A DNA stretch of 64,000 bases from Natranaeroarchaeum sp042663585 (GTDB taxonomy: Archaea; Halobacteriota; Halobacteria; Halobacteriales; Natronoarchaeaceae), in contig NZ_JBHTAN010000006.1 in NCBI RefSeq assembly GCF_042663585.1, positions 124,001 through 188,000 of the forward strand, in the 5' to 3' direction. The stretch's first letter is position 1, and each line of letters starts with the position of its first letter. The notes beneath the pieces are model-generated. The model saw nothing but the letters and a program-made list of their open reading frames with translations, did not search any database and was not told where the DNA came from. Positions 43,730-51,878 of the stretch are shown in pieces. The position numbers were made by a program, and so were the translations under genes.

Positions 43730-44800
43730 ATGAGCAAGCCGAGCCCCGAAGTCTACGAGCAGGGGAAGGGCATGGACGCCCACAACAAGGTGATGCGGGA
43801 GATCCGCTCGGAGAAAGACGCGACCTACGACCCACACGAACCGACCCGGGTCTGGATCGACGAGGACAACACGCCCGACGGCGTCTACCAGAGCCTGACG
43901 ATCATTCTCAACACTGGCGGCTGTCGGTGGGCGCGGGCCGGTGGCTGTACGATGTGTGGCTACGTCGCCGAGAGCGTCGAGGGGGGCAGTGTGAGCCACG
44001 ACGCGCTGATGGACCAGATCGACGTCTGCCTCGATCACGAGGCGAGCGAGGCCGAGGAGAAGTCGGGACTGATCAAGATCTACACGAGCGGATCGTTCCT
44101 CGACGAGCGCGAGGTCCCGGCGGAGACGCGCCAGGGCATCGCCGAGACCTTTGCGGATCGGGACCGGATCGTCGTCGAGAGCCTGCCCGACTTCGTCGAG
44201 CGCGAGAAGATCGAAGATTTCACCGAACAGGGTCTGAAGACGGATATCGCAGTCGGTCTCGAAACGGGAACCGACCGAGTGCGCCGGGACTGCGTGAACA
44301 AGTACTTCGAGTTCGAGCAGTTCATCGAGGCCAGCGAGATGGCCGAGGCGGCGGGCGCGGGCATCAAAGCATATCTGCTGATGAAGCCGCCGTTCCTCTC
44401 GGAGTCCGAAGCCATCGAGGACATGATCCGATCGGTCGAGAAGTGCGCCGAGTACGCCCACACCGTCTCGATGAACCCGTGTAACGTCCAGCGCTACACC
44501 ATGGTCGACGAACTCCACTTCCGCGGCGGCTACCGGCCGCCGTGGCTCTGGAGCGTCGCACACGTCCTCGAAGAGACGGCCGACGCCGACGCAATCGTCG
44601 TCTCGGACCCGGTCGGCCACGGGAGCGACCGCGGCCCGCACAACTGCGGGGACTGCGACGACCGTGTCCAGCGCGCTATCAAGGACTTCGACCTCCGGCA
44701 GGACCCGAGCGTCTTCGAGCAGGTGACCTGTGACTGTGAGCGAACCTGGGACGCCGTCGTCGAGCGGGAGACGCTGTACAACGGTCCGCTCACGCGGTAG
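43730..44800 (+). CDS. raSEA: archaeosine biosynthesis radical SAM protein RaSEA
   Basis: The 356-residue protein is an Elp3-like radical SAM enzyme. It has a spaced cluster motif C65-x7-C73-x2-C76 in GGCRWARAGGCTMCGY, then LIKIYTSGSFLDEREVP and IAVGLETGTDRVRRDCVNKYF for SAM binding. The C-terminal CGDCDDR and VTCDCERTW may bind a metal. This matches RaSEA, which with ArcS converts the lysine-adduct nucleoside at tRNA position 15 into archaeosine. It is 7.2 kb from arcS. Start is ATG 43730; it is divergent from the levansucrase gene, with about 180 bases between. Confidence 0.87.
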   Translation: MSKPSPEVYEQGKGMDAHNKVMREIRSEKDATYDPHEPTRVWIDEDNTPDGVYQSLTIILNTGGCRWARAGGCTMCGYVAESVEGGSVSHDALMDQIDVCLDHEASEAEEKSGLIKIYTSGSFLDEREVPAETRQGIAETFADRDRIVVESLPDFVEREKIEDFTEQGLKTDIAVGLETGTDRVRRDCVNKYFEFEQFIEASEMAEAAGAGIKAYLLMKPPFLSESEAIEDMIRSVEKCAEYAHTVSMNPCNVQRYTMVDELHFRGGYRPPWLWSVAHVLEETADADAIVVSDPVGHGSDRGPHNCGDCDDRVQRAIKDFDLRQDPSVFEQVTCDCERTWDAVVERETLYNGPLTR

Positions 44801-44935
44801 GGCATCGAGTATCCGGTGACTACGGCCACCCAAACGGTCACTGCTGGAGAGTACGCTCCTCGTTCGATCAGGTATGCGGCGTGTACTGAATACCCCCGAT
44901 AATGGAGTGTGAAACGTGCTACGAGGGGGAGCGCA

Positions 44936-45073
44936 ATGACCGAATCGGAGTCAGACCTGGAGAACGGCGAGCCAGAGATGGTGTATCACCCGGACGGCGA
45001 ACTCGAACTCCGCGACGGCACCGAGACTGATCGCTGGATCACGACCGACTCGCCAGCAGAGGTCCGCCAGTAG
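44936..45073 (+). CDS. small acidic haloarchaeal protein (45 residues)
   Basis: A short frame starting at ATG 44936 encodes 45 residues: MTESESDLENGEPEMVY, then HPDGELELRDGTETDRWITT and an end at VRQ. The composition is strongly halophilic and codon use is GC-biased, both of which support a real gene. It resembles small single-domain haloarchaeal proteins with a D/E-rich start and a W-I-x-(S/T)-D end. It has no known function. The 320-base gap 44801-45120 otherwise holds nothing else I can call. Confidence 0.55.
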   Translation: MTESESDLENGEPEMVYHPDGELELRDGTETDRWITTDSPAEVRQ

Positions 45074-45120
45074 CGACTGCTCGCGCCATCGCTACTGAAC
45101 AGTACCAGTTTTCGGTACAG

Positions 45121-47382
45121 CTACTGGGCTTCGAGTTCCTCGTCCGCCAGCGCCCGCGGGACAGCGATGATCACGCGGGTGCCGTCGACGCCGTCCGTCT
45201 CGAACGAGAGGGTACCCCCCGACTGCGTGACGACCCAGTTCACGAGCCACAGCCCAAGCCCGCTCGCATGGCGTAACTGCGTGATCTCTCTGTCATCATC
45301 GAGGAGTTCCCATTCCGCCCTCGGGATGCCGGGACCGTCGTCCTCGATAGTAACTGTCACGTACTGGTCGTCCGTCGAGACGTCCACAGAGACGCTTGCT
45401 ACTCCCTCGTTGTGGACGATGGCGTTGTCGAGAACGTGACGGATCGCCGTCCGGAGCATGTCGTCCGCTCTCGCGTGCGCGCTGTCGGGTATCGATAGCG
45501 ACAGCTCCACACTGTCGTGTTTCCCTTCGATAGAGCCGGCCGTTGTTTGCACCGTTTCGACGACGTCGACCGAACCCAGTTGTCCCTCGTCCCGTTCGAG
45601 CGTCTGTTCCACAGCACGGGTCTTTTCGGCGAGCGAGATCAGTTCGTCGGCGCGTCGCTGGATCGTCTTCGCGTACTCGTGGCCGTCGCCGTCGGCTGAC
45701 TCCAGCATCTCGGCACAGCCTTTGACGATATTCATTCCGTTGCGCAGGTCGTGTCGGAGTACTCGATTCAGCACCTCGACACGCTGTCGCTGTCGTTTCT
45801 GATCGGTTATGTCCGTGTAGACGCCGTAGGTGATCGGACTGTCTTCGCCCAGATCGACGGGGACGACTGTCAGGCGGAACTTCCGCCGACCGCTCGCAGT
45901 CTGGCGTTCGACTTCGGTTTCGACGAGTTGGCCCTGCCGTCCGCGTTCGTTGAGTTCGGCCGCCCGCTCGACACTCTCTGGCGGGACGACGAACGCGTCG
46001 AGGGACTCCCCGCGAAGTTGGTCGATGTCGTAGCCGAACGTTCGCTCGAAGGCGGGGTTGGCTTTGAGAACGATGGGAACGTCGCCCTCGTATCGGACGC
46101 TCACGACCGGATCGGGAACGTTCTCGAAGAGGGCGGCGAAGCGGTCCCGCTCGTCCACGAGCCTCGCCTCGACGTCGATCCGCTCGACGGCATTGGCGAC
46201 GTGCGCGAAGAGCAGTTCCGCTATCTCCGCGTCGTCGTATTTGAACGCGTCGGGGGTGGTCGTCCCTGCCTGAAACACGCCGCTGTCGCCGACCGGAACG
46301 CTGAGCAGGGATCGAATCGCGGTCTGCTGTGCCGGTCGGCGGCGCTCGTGGAGGTCGTCGACGATGAACGTCTTGTCCCCCCGAACCGTTCGCTCGTGGA
46401 TCTGCTCGTCCAGAGCGTCCGCGGGATACTCCTCACCGTCGATTGTAGCCGCTGGGGCGTGCCAGCGGGTCTCACTGTCGTCGGTGGTCTGCAGACAGCA
46501 GACGTCCACTTCTAGCACGTCGAGGACGGCGTCGAGCGCGATGTCGTCGATCGTCTCGGCGGTCCGGGTGTTCTCTAACTGCGTGGCGGCCCTGTGGACG
46601 CTTTCGACGTTTCGTTTCCGCTCGCGGAGTTCCTCCTCCATGCGCTTTTGTTCGCTGATGTCACGGACCGACCCGACAGTTCCGTTAAAGCGTTTTTCTC
46701 CGGGGAGCAGCGACATGATCACCTCGCAGGGGATCCGCTCGCCGTCGCTCTGGATCAGTTCGACCTCGTAGCTCTGCACGTCGGGGCCGTCCTCGTCGAG
46801 CATCTGCTGGATGAGCTTTCGTCCTCGCTCGATATCCTCGTCGGACATGAGCCGCGAGACGTGCGAGCCGAGCAGTTCCTCGCGGGAGTAACCCGTCATC
46901 GAGGCGATGGCCTCGTTCAACATCGTGTAGCAGCCGTCAGTGTCGAGCGAGTAGACCCCGTCGCCGACAGTCTCGACGATCAGGTCGCGCCGTTCGAGTT
47001 CCCGCTTCCGCTCGCCGGTGCCCAGTTCCGGTGCTGCGTCGACGGCGGCCCGGACACGCTCGACGAGTTCGGTGTCTATCTCTTCCGGACTCACGTAACC
47101 GTCGACGCCGGCGTTGAGTGCGGCGGCCAGGTCGATATCGTCGTCCGGGGCACAGAGCACGAAAGGGCGCGGACAACTCGCCTCGAATGGGGGCTGCCAG
47201 TTGCCACTGTCCGTGTCCGCCGTACTGACTATGCAGTCGATCCGTGTCGACGCGAGCAGCGAACGGAGATTCGACCCGTCGTCGGTGACGACCGCGAGTG
47301 CGGACGTCTCTAGAGCGTGTTCGATCCTGTCTCGGACGGCCTCCGGCCGTCCGACGACCATGGCCGTGGTTTTATCTGACAT
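45121..47382 (-). CDS. sensor histidine kinase with receiver-like, PAS, GAF and PAS domains
   Basis: The 753-residue soluble protein has these regions in order: a receiver-like domain (about 5-105) whose phosphoacceptor region reads IDCIVSTADTDSG, lacking the expected Asp; PAS (about 125-240); GAF (about 265-400); a second PAS (about 415-530); HisKA with phosphoacceptor His in NRVLRHDLRNGMNIV (about 545); and HATPase_c with VLDNAIVHN, DDGPGIP and ASGLGLWLV. No transmembrane segments are seen, so it senses cytoplasmic signals. There is no response regulator gene beside it. It converges with the small 45-residue gene. Confidence 0.88.
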   Translation of the reverse strand: MSDKTTAMVVGRPEAVRDRIEHALETSALAVVTDDGSNLRSLLASTRIDCIVSTADTDSGNWQPPFEASCPRPFVLCAPDDDIDLAAALNAGVDGYVSPEEIDTELVERVRAAVDAAPELGTGERKRELERRDLIVETVGDGVYSLDTDGCYTMLNEAIASMTGYSREELLGSHVSRLMSDEDIERGRKLIQQMLDEDGPDVQSYEVELIQSDGERIPCEVIMSLLPGEKRFNGTVGSVRDISEQKRMEEELRERKRNVESVHRAATQLENTRTAETIDDIALDAVLDVLEVDVCCLQTTDDSETRWHAPAATIDGEEYPADALDEQIHERTVRGDKTFIVDDLHERRRPAQQTAIRSLLSVPVGDSGVFQAGTTTPDAFKYDDAEIAELLFAHVANAVERIDVEARLVDERDRFAALFENVPDPVVSVRYEGDVPIVLKANPAFERTFGYDIDQLRGESLDAFVVPPESVERAAELNERGRQGQLVETEVERQTASGRRKFRLTVVPVDLGEDSPITYGVYTDITDQKRQRQRVEVLNRVLRHDLRNGMNIVKGCAEMLESADGDGHEYAKTIQRRADELISLAEKTRAVEQTLERDEGQLGSVDVVETVQTTAGSIEGKHDSVELSLSIPDSAHARADDMLRTAIRHVLDNAIVHNEGVASVSVDVSTDDQYVTVTIEDDGPGIPRAEWELLDDDREITQLRHASGLGLWLVNWVVTQSGGTLSFETDGVDGTRVIIAVPRALADEELEAQ

Positions 47383-47610
47383 GTGACAGCTCTCGGTCTG
47401 GCTTGAGCAATGCCCGCCACTGTCTTTAATGTTTGACCGACCTGTCGGTGTCGCCTGCCAGTAAATGATTTTCGACTGACTGGTACGTACCTTATTTTAT
47501 CTGCTGCTACCAATCTAACCAGCAAGTATATTTCTCAAATAATAGATTTCTGTTATAACTCACTACTACCTGATAATTAGCCATCTATTATCAATCTCGG
47601 ATACAGAAAT

Positions 47611-47954
47611 ATGCCACACGGTATTGGTCGTCTCGACCGGCGTGCGTTTCTGAAATCCGGGGTAGCAGCAGGGACACTCCCGAGTGTCGCGGGCTGTCTG
47701 GCCGAGGACCCCGAGGAAGAGGTGGAGTTCGTTGTTACACTCTCGCAGTTCCCCGACACCATCGATCCGCTCGATCACATTACGGGGGACTACTTCGACG
47801 TGTACGACCACATCTACGAGCCGTTGTTCGACTTCGAGCTCGGCGAAGGGATCTTCGCACGGGTCGTCGAGGACTGGGAGGCCCAGGGAGACGGGACGAC
47901 GTGGTGTTCTACAACGGCGACGACCTGACCGCCGACGACGTCGCCATCGAGTAA
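47611..47954 (+). pseudogene. broken extracellular solute-binding (family 5) lipoprotein gene
   Basis: The first 95 or so residues look like a peptide-binding ABC lipoprotein. They have a Tat-like RLDRRAFLKSGVAAG, lipobox VAGC, then EFVVTLSQFPDTIDPLDHITGDYFDVYDHIYEPLFDF. At about 47900 the reading frame shifts: the original frame stops at 47926-47928, while the frame encoding FYNGDDLTADDVAIE, typical for the family, ends at a TAA at 47952-47954. The rest of the roughly 550-residue protein is missing. No permease or ATPase genes are nearby, consistent with decay. Confidence 0.75.
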
Positions 47955-47972
47955 GCGGAGTTCCGGGCGGTG

Positions 47973-48269
47973 ATGAACGTCCGCGAGCGGATCGAGGCCG
48001 AAGGGAGTGAAGCGAATCGCGAGCGACACCGTCAGGAGTTCTTCGACCGTCTCGCGGACCGACTGCTCGACGTCTCACTGTCCGAACCCCACCGCTCGCG
48101 CGTCGAGCAGGCGTTTACCCACCTCGCCGACGAGGAGTGGGACGCGGCCGAGACACTGCTCCGGGAGCACTACGAGAGCGTCTGCGAGACGACCACGCCA
48201 CAGCTACAGGACGAGCACCATCCCGCAGCCTGTCACCTCTACGGGGGGGCGACACCGGACAGCGATTAA
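47973..48269 (+). CDS. hypothetical protein downstream of the broken binding-protein gene
   Basis: This 98-residue frame starts at ATG 47973 (GTG 47970 is alternative), 18 bases after the pseudogene stop and in the same frame. It reads MNVRERIEAEGSEANRERHRQEFFDRLADRL, followed by LSEPHRSRVEQAFTHLADEEWDAAETLLREHYESV, and ends with CHLYGGATPDSD. It is acidic, helical and carries halophilic codon use. I do not recognise a family. It may be a real small gene, or the remains of a gene joined to the broken one by a deletion. Confidence 0.5.
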   Translation: MNVRERIEAEGSEANRERHRQEFFDRLADRLLDVSLSEPHRSRVEQAFTHLADEEWDAAETLLREHYESVCETTTPQLQDEHHPAACHLYGGATPDSD

Positions 48270-48318
48270 TATGCTGGCGGGAGAGTGTTTTAGGAATGTA
48301 TGGATATAAGGACAGAAC

Positions 48319-48328
48319 GCTTATACGG
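48319..48328 (+). promoter_or_regulatory. TATA box of the 65-residue gene
   Basis: GCTTATACGG lies 22-31 bases before the ATG at 48350 in an AT-rich stretch; no Shine-Dalgarno is visible, which suggests a leaderless transcript. Confidence 0.5.
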
Positions 48329-48349
48329 TATTGAACATATATCGTATAT

Positions 48350-48547
48350 ATGAGCGTACGGGAACACGATTCGGAACCGGAGACGAATATTCCAGAAGAA
48401 ATCGGTAGCACTTCGGTAGAATTCCTGCACGATAACACAGTTGATCCGAACGAACTGACGCTTTTCAGCCCCGGTGCGGAACGCATCACAACCGAGTGGA
48501 TCACGGCGGACGTGTGTACCGCGGTCGCCCTCGACGACGCACGGTGA
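48350..48547 (+). CDS. small haloarchaeal protein (DUF7511-like)
   Basis: The 65-residue protein contains SVEFLHDNTVDPNELTLFSPGAERITTEWITADVCTAVALDDAR. The W-I-T-A-D and final L-D-D-x-R pattern is that of a widespread haloarchaeal small family (DUF7511, by memory). Function unknown. A TATA box is at the right distance upstream. It converges with purQ, with a 14-base gap. Confidence 0.65.
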   Translation: MSVREHDSEPETNIPEEIGSTSVEFLHDNTVDPNELTLFSPGAERITTEWITADVCTAVALDDAR

Positions 48548-48561
48548 ACTGGCCCGCTCTG

Positions 48562-49242
48562 TTACGTACTCGAAAAGCCCTGTAGAACGCCCTGTCCGTC
48601 GGTCGCCCCGACGTCAGGCAGCGTCGCGCGCTCGGGATGGGGCATCAACACGGCGACGTGGTCGTCCTCGCCGAGGATGCCGGCGACGTTGTCTTTCGAA
48701 CCGTTCGGGTTCGCCGCCGCGGTCACGTTGCCATCTTCGTCGCAGTACCGGAAGAGCACGCGGTCGGTCTCGCGCAGGTTGTCGAGGCGGTCGTCGGTGA
48801 TCTCGAAGCGACCCTCGCCGTGGGCGATGGGAATCTCGATCACGTCACCCTCCTCGTAGGCCTCGGTCCACGGCGTGTCGGCGTTCTCGACGCGCAGATA
48901 GACGTGTTCGCACTGGAACCGCGCGCTCTCGTTGGTGGTGAACGCGCCGGCGGTGAGGCTCGACTCGGAGCCGATCTGTGCGCCGTTGCAGACGCCAAGG
49001 ACGGGTGTGCCCTCGTCGGCGGCCGCCCGGACGTCGTCCATGATCGGCGAGCGAGCGGCCATCGCTCCCGCTCGCAGGTAGTCGCCGTACGAGAAGCCGC
49101 CGGGGAGAACGATGCCCTCCGTCTCCTCGGGCAGGCCGTCCTCGTGCCAGACGATTTCGGCGTCGACGTCGAGATGATCGAGCGCCCGGATGGCGTCCCG
49201 GTCGCAGTTCGAGCCGCCGAATCTGATCACTGAGACAGTCAC
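48562..49242 (-). CDS. purQ: phosphoribosylformylglycinamidine synthase, glutaminase subunit PurQ
   Basis: The 226-residue protein is the class I glutamine amidotransferase subunit of FGAM synthase in purine synthesis. It opens VSVIRFGGSNCDRDA, shows the oxyanion part VLPGGFSYGDYLRAGAMAA, the nucleophile Cys in PVLGVCNGAQIG, and the His-Glu pair in MPHPERA. The start is a GTG at 49242, inferred because the family N-terminus begins there; the frame extends upstream to 49401. It lies just downstream of purS on the same strand. Confidence 0.93.
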   Translation of the reverse strand: MTVSVIRFGGSNCDRDAIRALDHLDVDAEIVWHEDGLPEETEGIVLPGGFSYGDYLRAGAMAARSPIMDDVRAAADEGTPVLGVCNGAQIGSESSLTAGAFTTNESARFQCEHVYLRVENADTPWTEAYEEGDVIEIPIAHGEGRFEITDDRLDNLRETDRVLFRYCDEDGNVTAAANPNGSKDNVAGILGEDDHVAVLMPHPERATLPDVGATDGQGVLQGFSST

Positions 49243-49294
49243 AACGACCACCTTCGAGTGGGAGAGACGGGCTCGGTGATAGGGACTGAGACCG

Positions 49295-49546
49295 TCATCG
49301 TTCGTCGACGCCGACGTCGTAGTCGTGGATCGTCGGGTTGGCGAGCAGTCGCTCAGCCATCTCCTCGGCACGCTCCCGGGCCTCCTCCGAGGAGTCGGCA
49401 TCGAGGTCGATCTCGAACCGGTCCGCCGAGCGGAGTTCGGCTAGCTCGAAGCCGAGGCGTTCGAGCGCCTGTTTGGTCGTTTCCGCTTCTGGATCGAGCA
49501 CGCCCTGCTTGAGCCGCACCGTGACCGTGGCGGTGTAGGCAGTCAT
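49295..49546 (-). CDS. purS: phosphoribosylformylglycinamidine synthase subunit PurS
   Basis: The 83-residue protein begins MTAYTATVTVRLKQGVLDPEAETTKQALERLGF and ends ANPTIHDYDVGV, the PurS signature. PurS bridges PurL and PurQ and helps channel ammonia in the third-to-fourth step of purine synthesis. ATG 49546 is chosen as it gives the family start. purQ follows 52 bases later on the same strand; purL is not in the window. Confidence 0.92.
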   Translation of the reverse strand: MTAYTATVTVRLKQGVLDPEAETTKQALERLGFELAELRSADRFEIDLDADSSEEARERAEEMAERLLANPTIHDYDVGVDER

Positions 49547-49755
49547 CGGCTGTACGTGGACGTCCGTGCGCAAAAACACTTGTGACTTGCCGTGCGTATC
49601 CACGAACGTGGATACTTTCGGCCGATCGCTAGCTGGGAACGACGCCCCTGCGAACGCGTCTCTGGCACGGGAAATCGGCGAAAACAAGCCTTTTTACCGC
49701 CGCCGCTCAGGATTCGACTGATGGAAGCAACTGATCCCGCCCGGAGGTGGTCGCG

Positions 49756-50739
49756 TTGACGAACGATCTGACAGAGATCACGGTGATCGGAGACGACGCC
49801 ACCGGACTCATCGCGCAGTTCACCACGCTGATGTTCGAGCGCGGGATCAACATCGAGGATCTGGATCAGGCCGTCCGCGACGGACTGTTCCGTATGACGA
49901 TGACCGTCGACACCGAGGAGATGGTCTGTACGGAGCAAAAGCTCCGCCACGACCTGCAGGAACTCGCCGACGAACTAGAGGTCGACGTCCAGGCACGGTT
50001 CCCCGCCGACCGGGAGACTCAACAGATCGCCGTCCTCGTCACCAAGGAATCGCACTGTCTCGAAGCGCTGTTCGAGGCCTGGGCCAACGATACGCTCGGC
50101 GCTGACATCTCCGTCGTCATCGGCAACCACGACGACCTTCAGCCGGTGGCCGAGCAGTATGGCGTCCCCTTTTTCGACATCGGCGACGAGAAAGGGACCC
50201 CCGACGAGGCGGAACTGCTCGACCTGCTCGGGGAGTACGACGCCGACCTGATCGTACTGGCGCGGTATATGCGCATTCTCAGTCCGAACGTCGTCTTCCG
50301 GTACGAGGATCGGATCATCAACATCCACCCGAGCCTGCTCCCCTCGTTCCCCGGCGCTCGTGCGTACGAACAGGCGATACAGGAGGGCGTCCGGATCGCC
50401 GGCGTCACCGGCCATTACGTCACGACGGATCTCGATCAGGGCCCGATCATCACCCAGCGAGCGTTCGACGTGCCCGACGACGCCATCCGCGAGGATCTGA
50501 GAGAGCGTGGTCAGCCTCTCGAAGCCGACGCCCTGCTCGAAGCGGTTCGGCTCCACCTGAACAACGACGTCTCGGTCCACCGCGGCCGGACGAGTCTGCG
50601 CGAAAAAGCGGAGGACTACCAACTCGGTCTCACCGAGGAAGCCCGCAAAGCCAACCCCGACCGGCCCGTCGATGGACTGGGCGAGGCCATCGCGGGGAAG
50701 TCGACCTCCGACGTCGAAAGCGAATCGGCGGACGACTAG
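49756..50739 (+). CDS. purU: formyltetrahydrofolate deformylase
   Basis: The protein of about 327 residues has an N-terminal ACT domain (about 5-80, TEITVIGDDATGLIAQFTTLMFERGINIEDLDQ) and a formyltransferase-like hydrolase domain. The active site stretch is IINIHPSLLPSFPGARAYEQAIQEGVRIAGVTGHYVTTDLDQGPII, with the His and Asp residues of the family. It hydrolyses 10-formyl-THF to formate, which archaea use in purine synthesis. The start is probably TTG 49756, because GGAGGTG at 49744-49750 is a strong Shine-Dalgarno 5-6 bases upstream; GTG 49747 is an alternative. It is divergent from purS. Confidence 0.87.
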   Translation: MTNDLTEITVIGDDATGLIAQFTTLMFERGINIEDLDQAVRDGLFRMTMTVDTEEMVCTEQKLRHDLQELADELEVDVQARFPADRETQQIAVLVTKESHCLEALFEAWANDTLGADISVVIGNHDDLQPVAEQYGVPFFDIGDEKGTPDEAELLDLLGEYDADLIVLARYMRILSPNVVFRYEDRIINIHPSLLPSFPGARAYEQAIQEGVRIAGVTGHYVTTDLDQGPIITQRAFDVPDDAIREDLRERGQPLEADALLEAVRLHLNNDVSVHRGRTSLREKAEDYQLGLTEEARKANPDRPVDGLGEAIAGKSTSDVESESADD

Positions 50740-50757
50740 CGATTATCTCCGGGACGG

Positions 50758-51198
50758 CTACCCGTTCTCTTCGAGCCGTTTTGCGATCGACGCCAGACTG
50801 TCGTCCGGCGATTCGCTCGCGTCGTAGAACACTCGGTCGCCGGGTTCCCGAATCCCGTATTTGAACTCCGGTTCGATCTCGTCGACCAGCACGGAGCCGC
50901 CGAGTTCCAGAGCCGCGGCGTCGATCCACTCCACGAGCCGGTTCGGTGCGGAGCCGGGGTCGCGGGCGAACGAGGGATCGTCGTAGATACCGGGGATCCG
51001 GAGGCCGCTTGCGGAGTCGGTGATCCGGGCGTGGCGCTCGTCACCGTTGAGGACGACGCGAACGACCTCGCCTTCGGGGTATTCGACGCCCGACTCGGCG
51101 GGCAGTTCGATCGCCGCCCGGGAGGTTCCACCCCGGCGCACCAGGGTCGCTCTGACGGTCGTGATCGAGTCGTGATCGGAGGGAAGACGGTCGGCCAT
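50758..51198 (-). CDS. haloarchaeal conserved protein (DUF7112-like)
   Basis: The 146-residue protein has SITTVRATLVRRGGTSRAAIELPAESGVEYPEGEVVRVVLNGDERHARI at its start and APNRLVEWIDAAALELGGSVLVDEI later. It fits a haloarchaeal family (DUF7112, by memory). Mostly beta structure is suggested. No catalytic residues are apparent. It lies between purU (convergent) and S6e. Confidence 0.72.
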   Translation of the reverse strand: MADRLPSDHDSITTVRATLVRRGGTSRAAIELPAESGVEYPEGEVVRVVLNGDERHARITDSASGLRIPGIYDDPSFARDPGSAPNRLVEWIDAAALELGGSVLVDEIEPEFKYGIREPGDRVFYDASESPDDSLASIAKRLEENG

Positions 51199-51315
51199 CG
51201 GTGATCACTCGGTCGGCATCACTGATAAACTCCCTGTCGGTGACCGTCGGTTGAGCAATGAACTGCAGAGCGCGGCGGCTACGGGGTCGACAGGGCGTCG
51301 AGAGAGGAGAAGAGC

Positions 51316-51702
51316 CTACTCTTCGTCGGTGAGCAGTTCGTCGACGTCGCCGTCGCCGTGCTCGCTGATCTTGGCGTTGATCTGTGCGACCGCATCGCTG
51401 ACCTCGCTACCGCGAACGGTGACGCGCCGTCGCTCGCCCTGGCGCGACGGTTCGTAGCCCGTGCCGCCCGTGAGGAGCACTTCGCGAAGGTTCGGACCGG
51501 AGACGTCCGCTCGCATCGGTCGGCCCGCGTCGTCGGAGCCACCGGTGAGTTCGAGTTCGAAGCCGTCGAGGCCGACTGCACCGCCGTCGACGGTTTCGCC
51601 GAGGGATTTGCCGAGGAACCGGTTGGCGTCCTGTTCGTCTACTTCACGCTGATACGTCGTACCCGTCTCGGGGTCGGCGACGACGACCTGAAAGTTTGCC
51701 AT
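51316..51702 (-). CDS. rps6e: 30S ribosomal protein S6e
   Basis: The 128-residue protein is archaeal S6e (eS6). It begins MANFQVVVADPETGTTYQREVDEQDANRFLGKSLGETVDGG, and has FELELTGGSDDAGRPMRADVSGPNLREVLLTGGTGYEPSRQGERRRVTVRG, the conserved core. It lacks the phosphorylated C-terminus of eukaryotes. ATG 51702 gives the family start; the longer frame upstream has a basic, non-halophilic composition and is rejected. It is a stand-alone ribosomal gene outside the main operon. Confidence 0.95.
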   Translation of the reverse strand: MANFQVVVADPETGTTYQREVDEQDANRFLGKSLGETVDGGAVGLDGFELELTGGSDDAGRPMRADVSGPNLREVLLTGGTGYEPSRQGERRRVTVRGSEVSDAVAQINAKISEHGDGDVDELLTDEE

Positions 51703-51878
51703 ACCCGGAATCAATCGGCGGTGACTCAAAAGCGTATTGAAACGGTGTTCTGCCCGCGATGCCTTGCCGAGGGTGGTTCGCCGCATCCGGAGCGCTCTCC
51801 GGTACTGGCGGTGCCCACGCTTCGGTATGTCCCGGACGCTCTCGCCGCCCGACCACAAAGGCGAGGGAAGTCTGCCCG

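Noticed and set aside
44902..45036. Overlapping frame starting MECETCYEGERND ahead of the 45-residue gene
   Set aside because: It has a CxxC but soon becomes an Arg-rich shadow of the 45-residue acidic frame, which has the halophilic composition.
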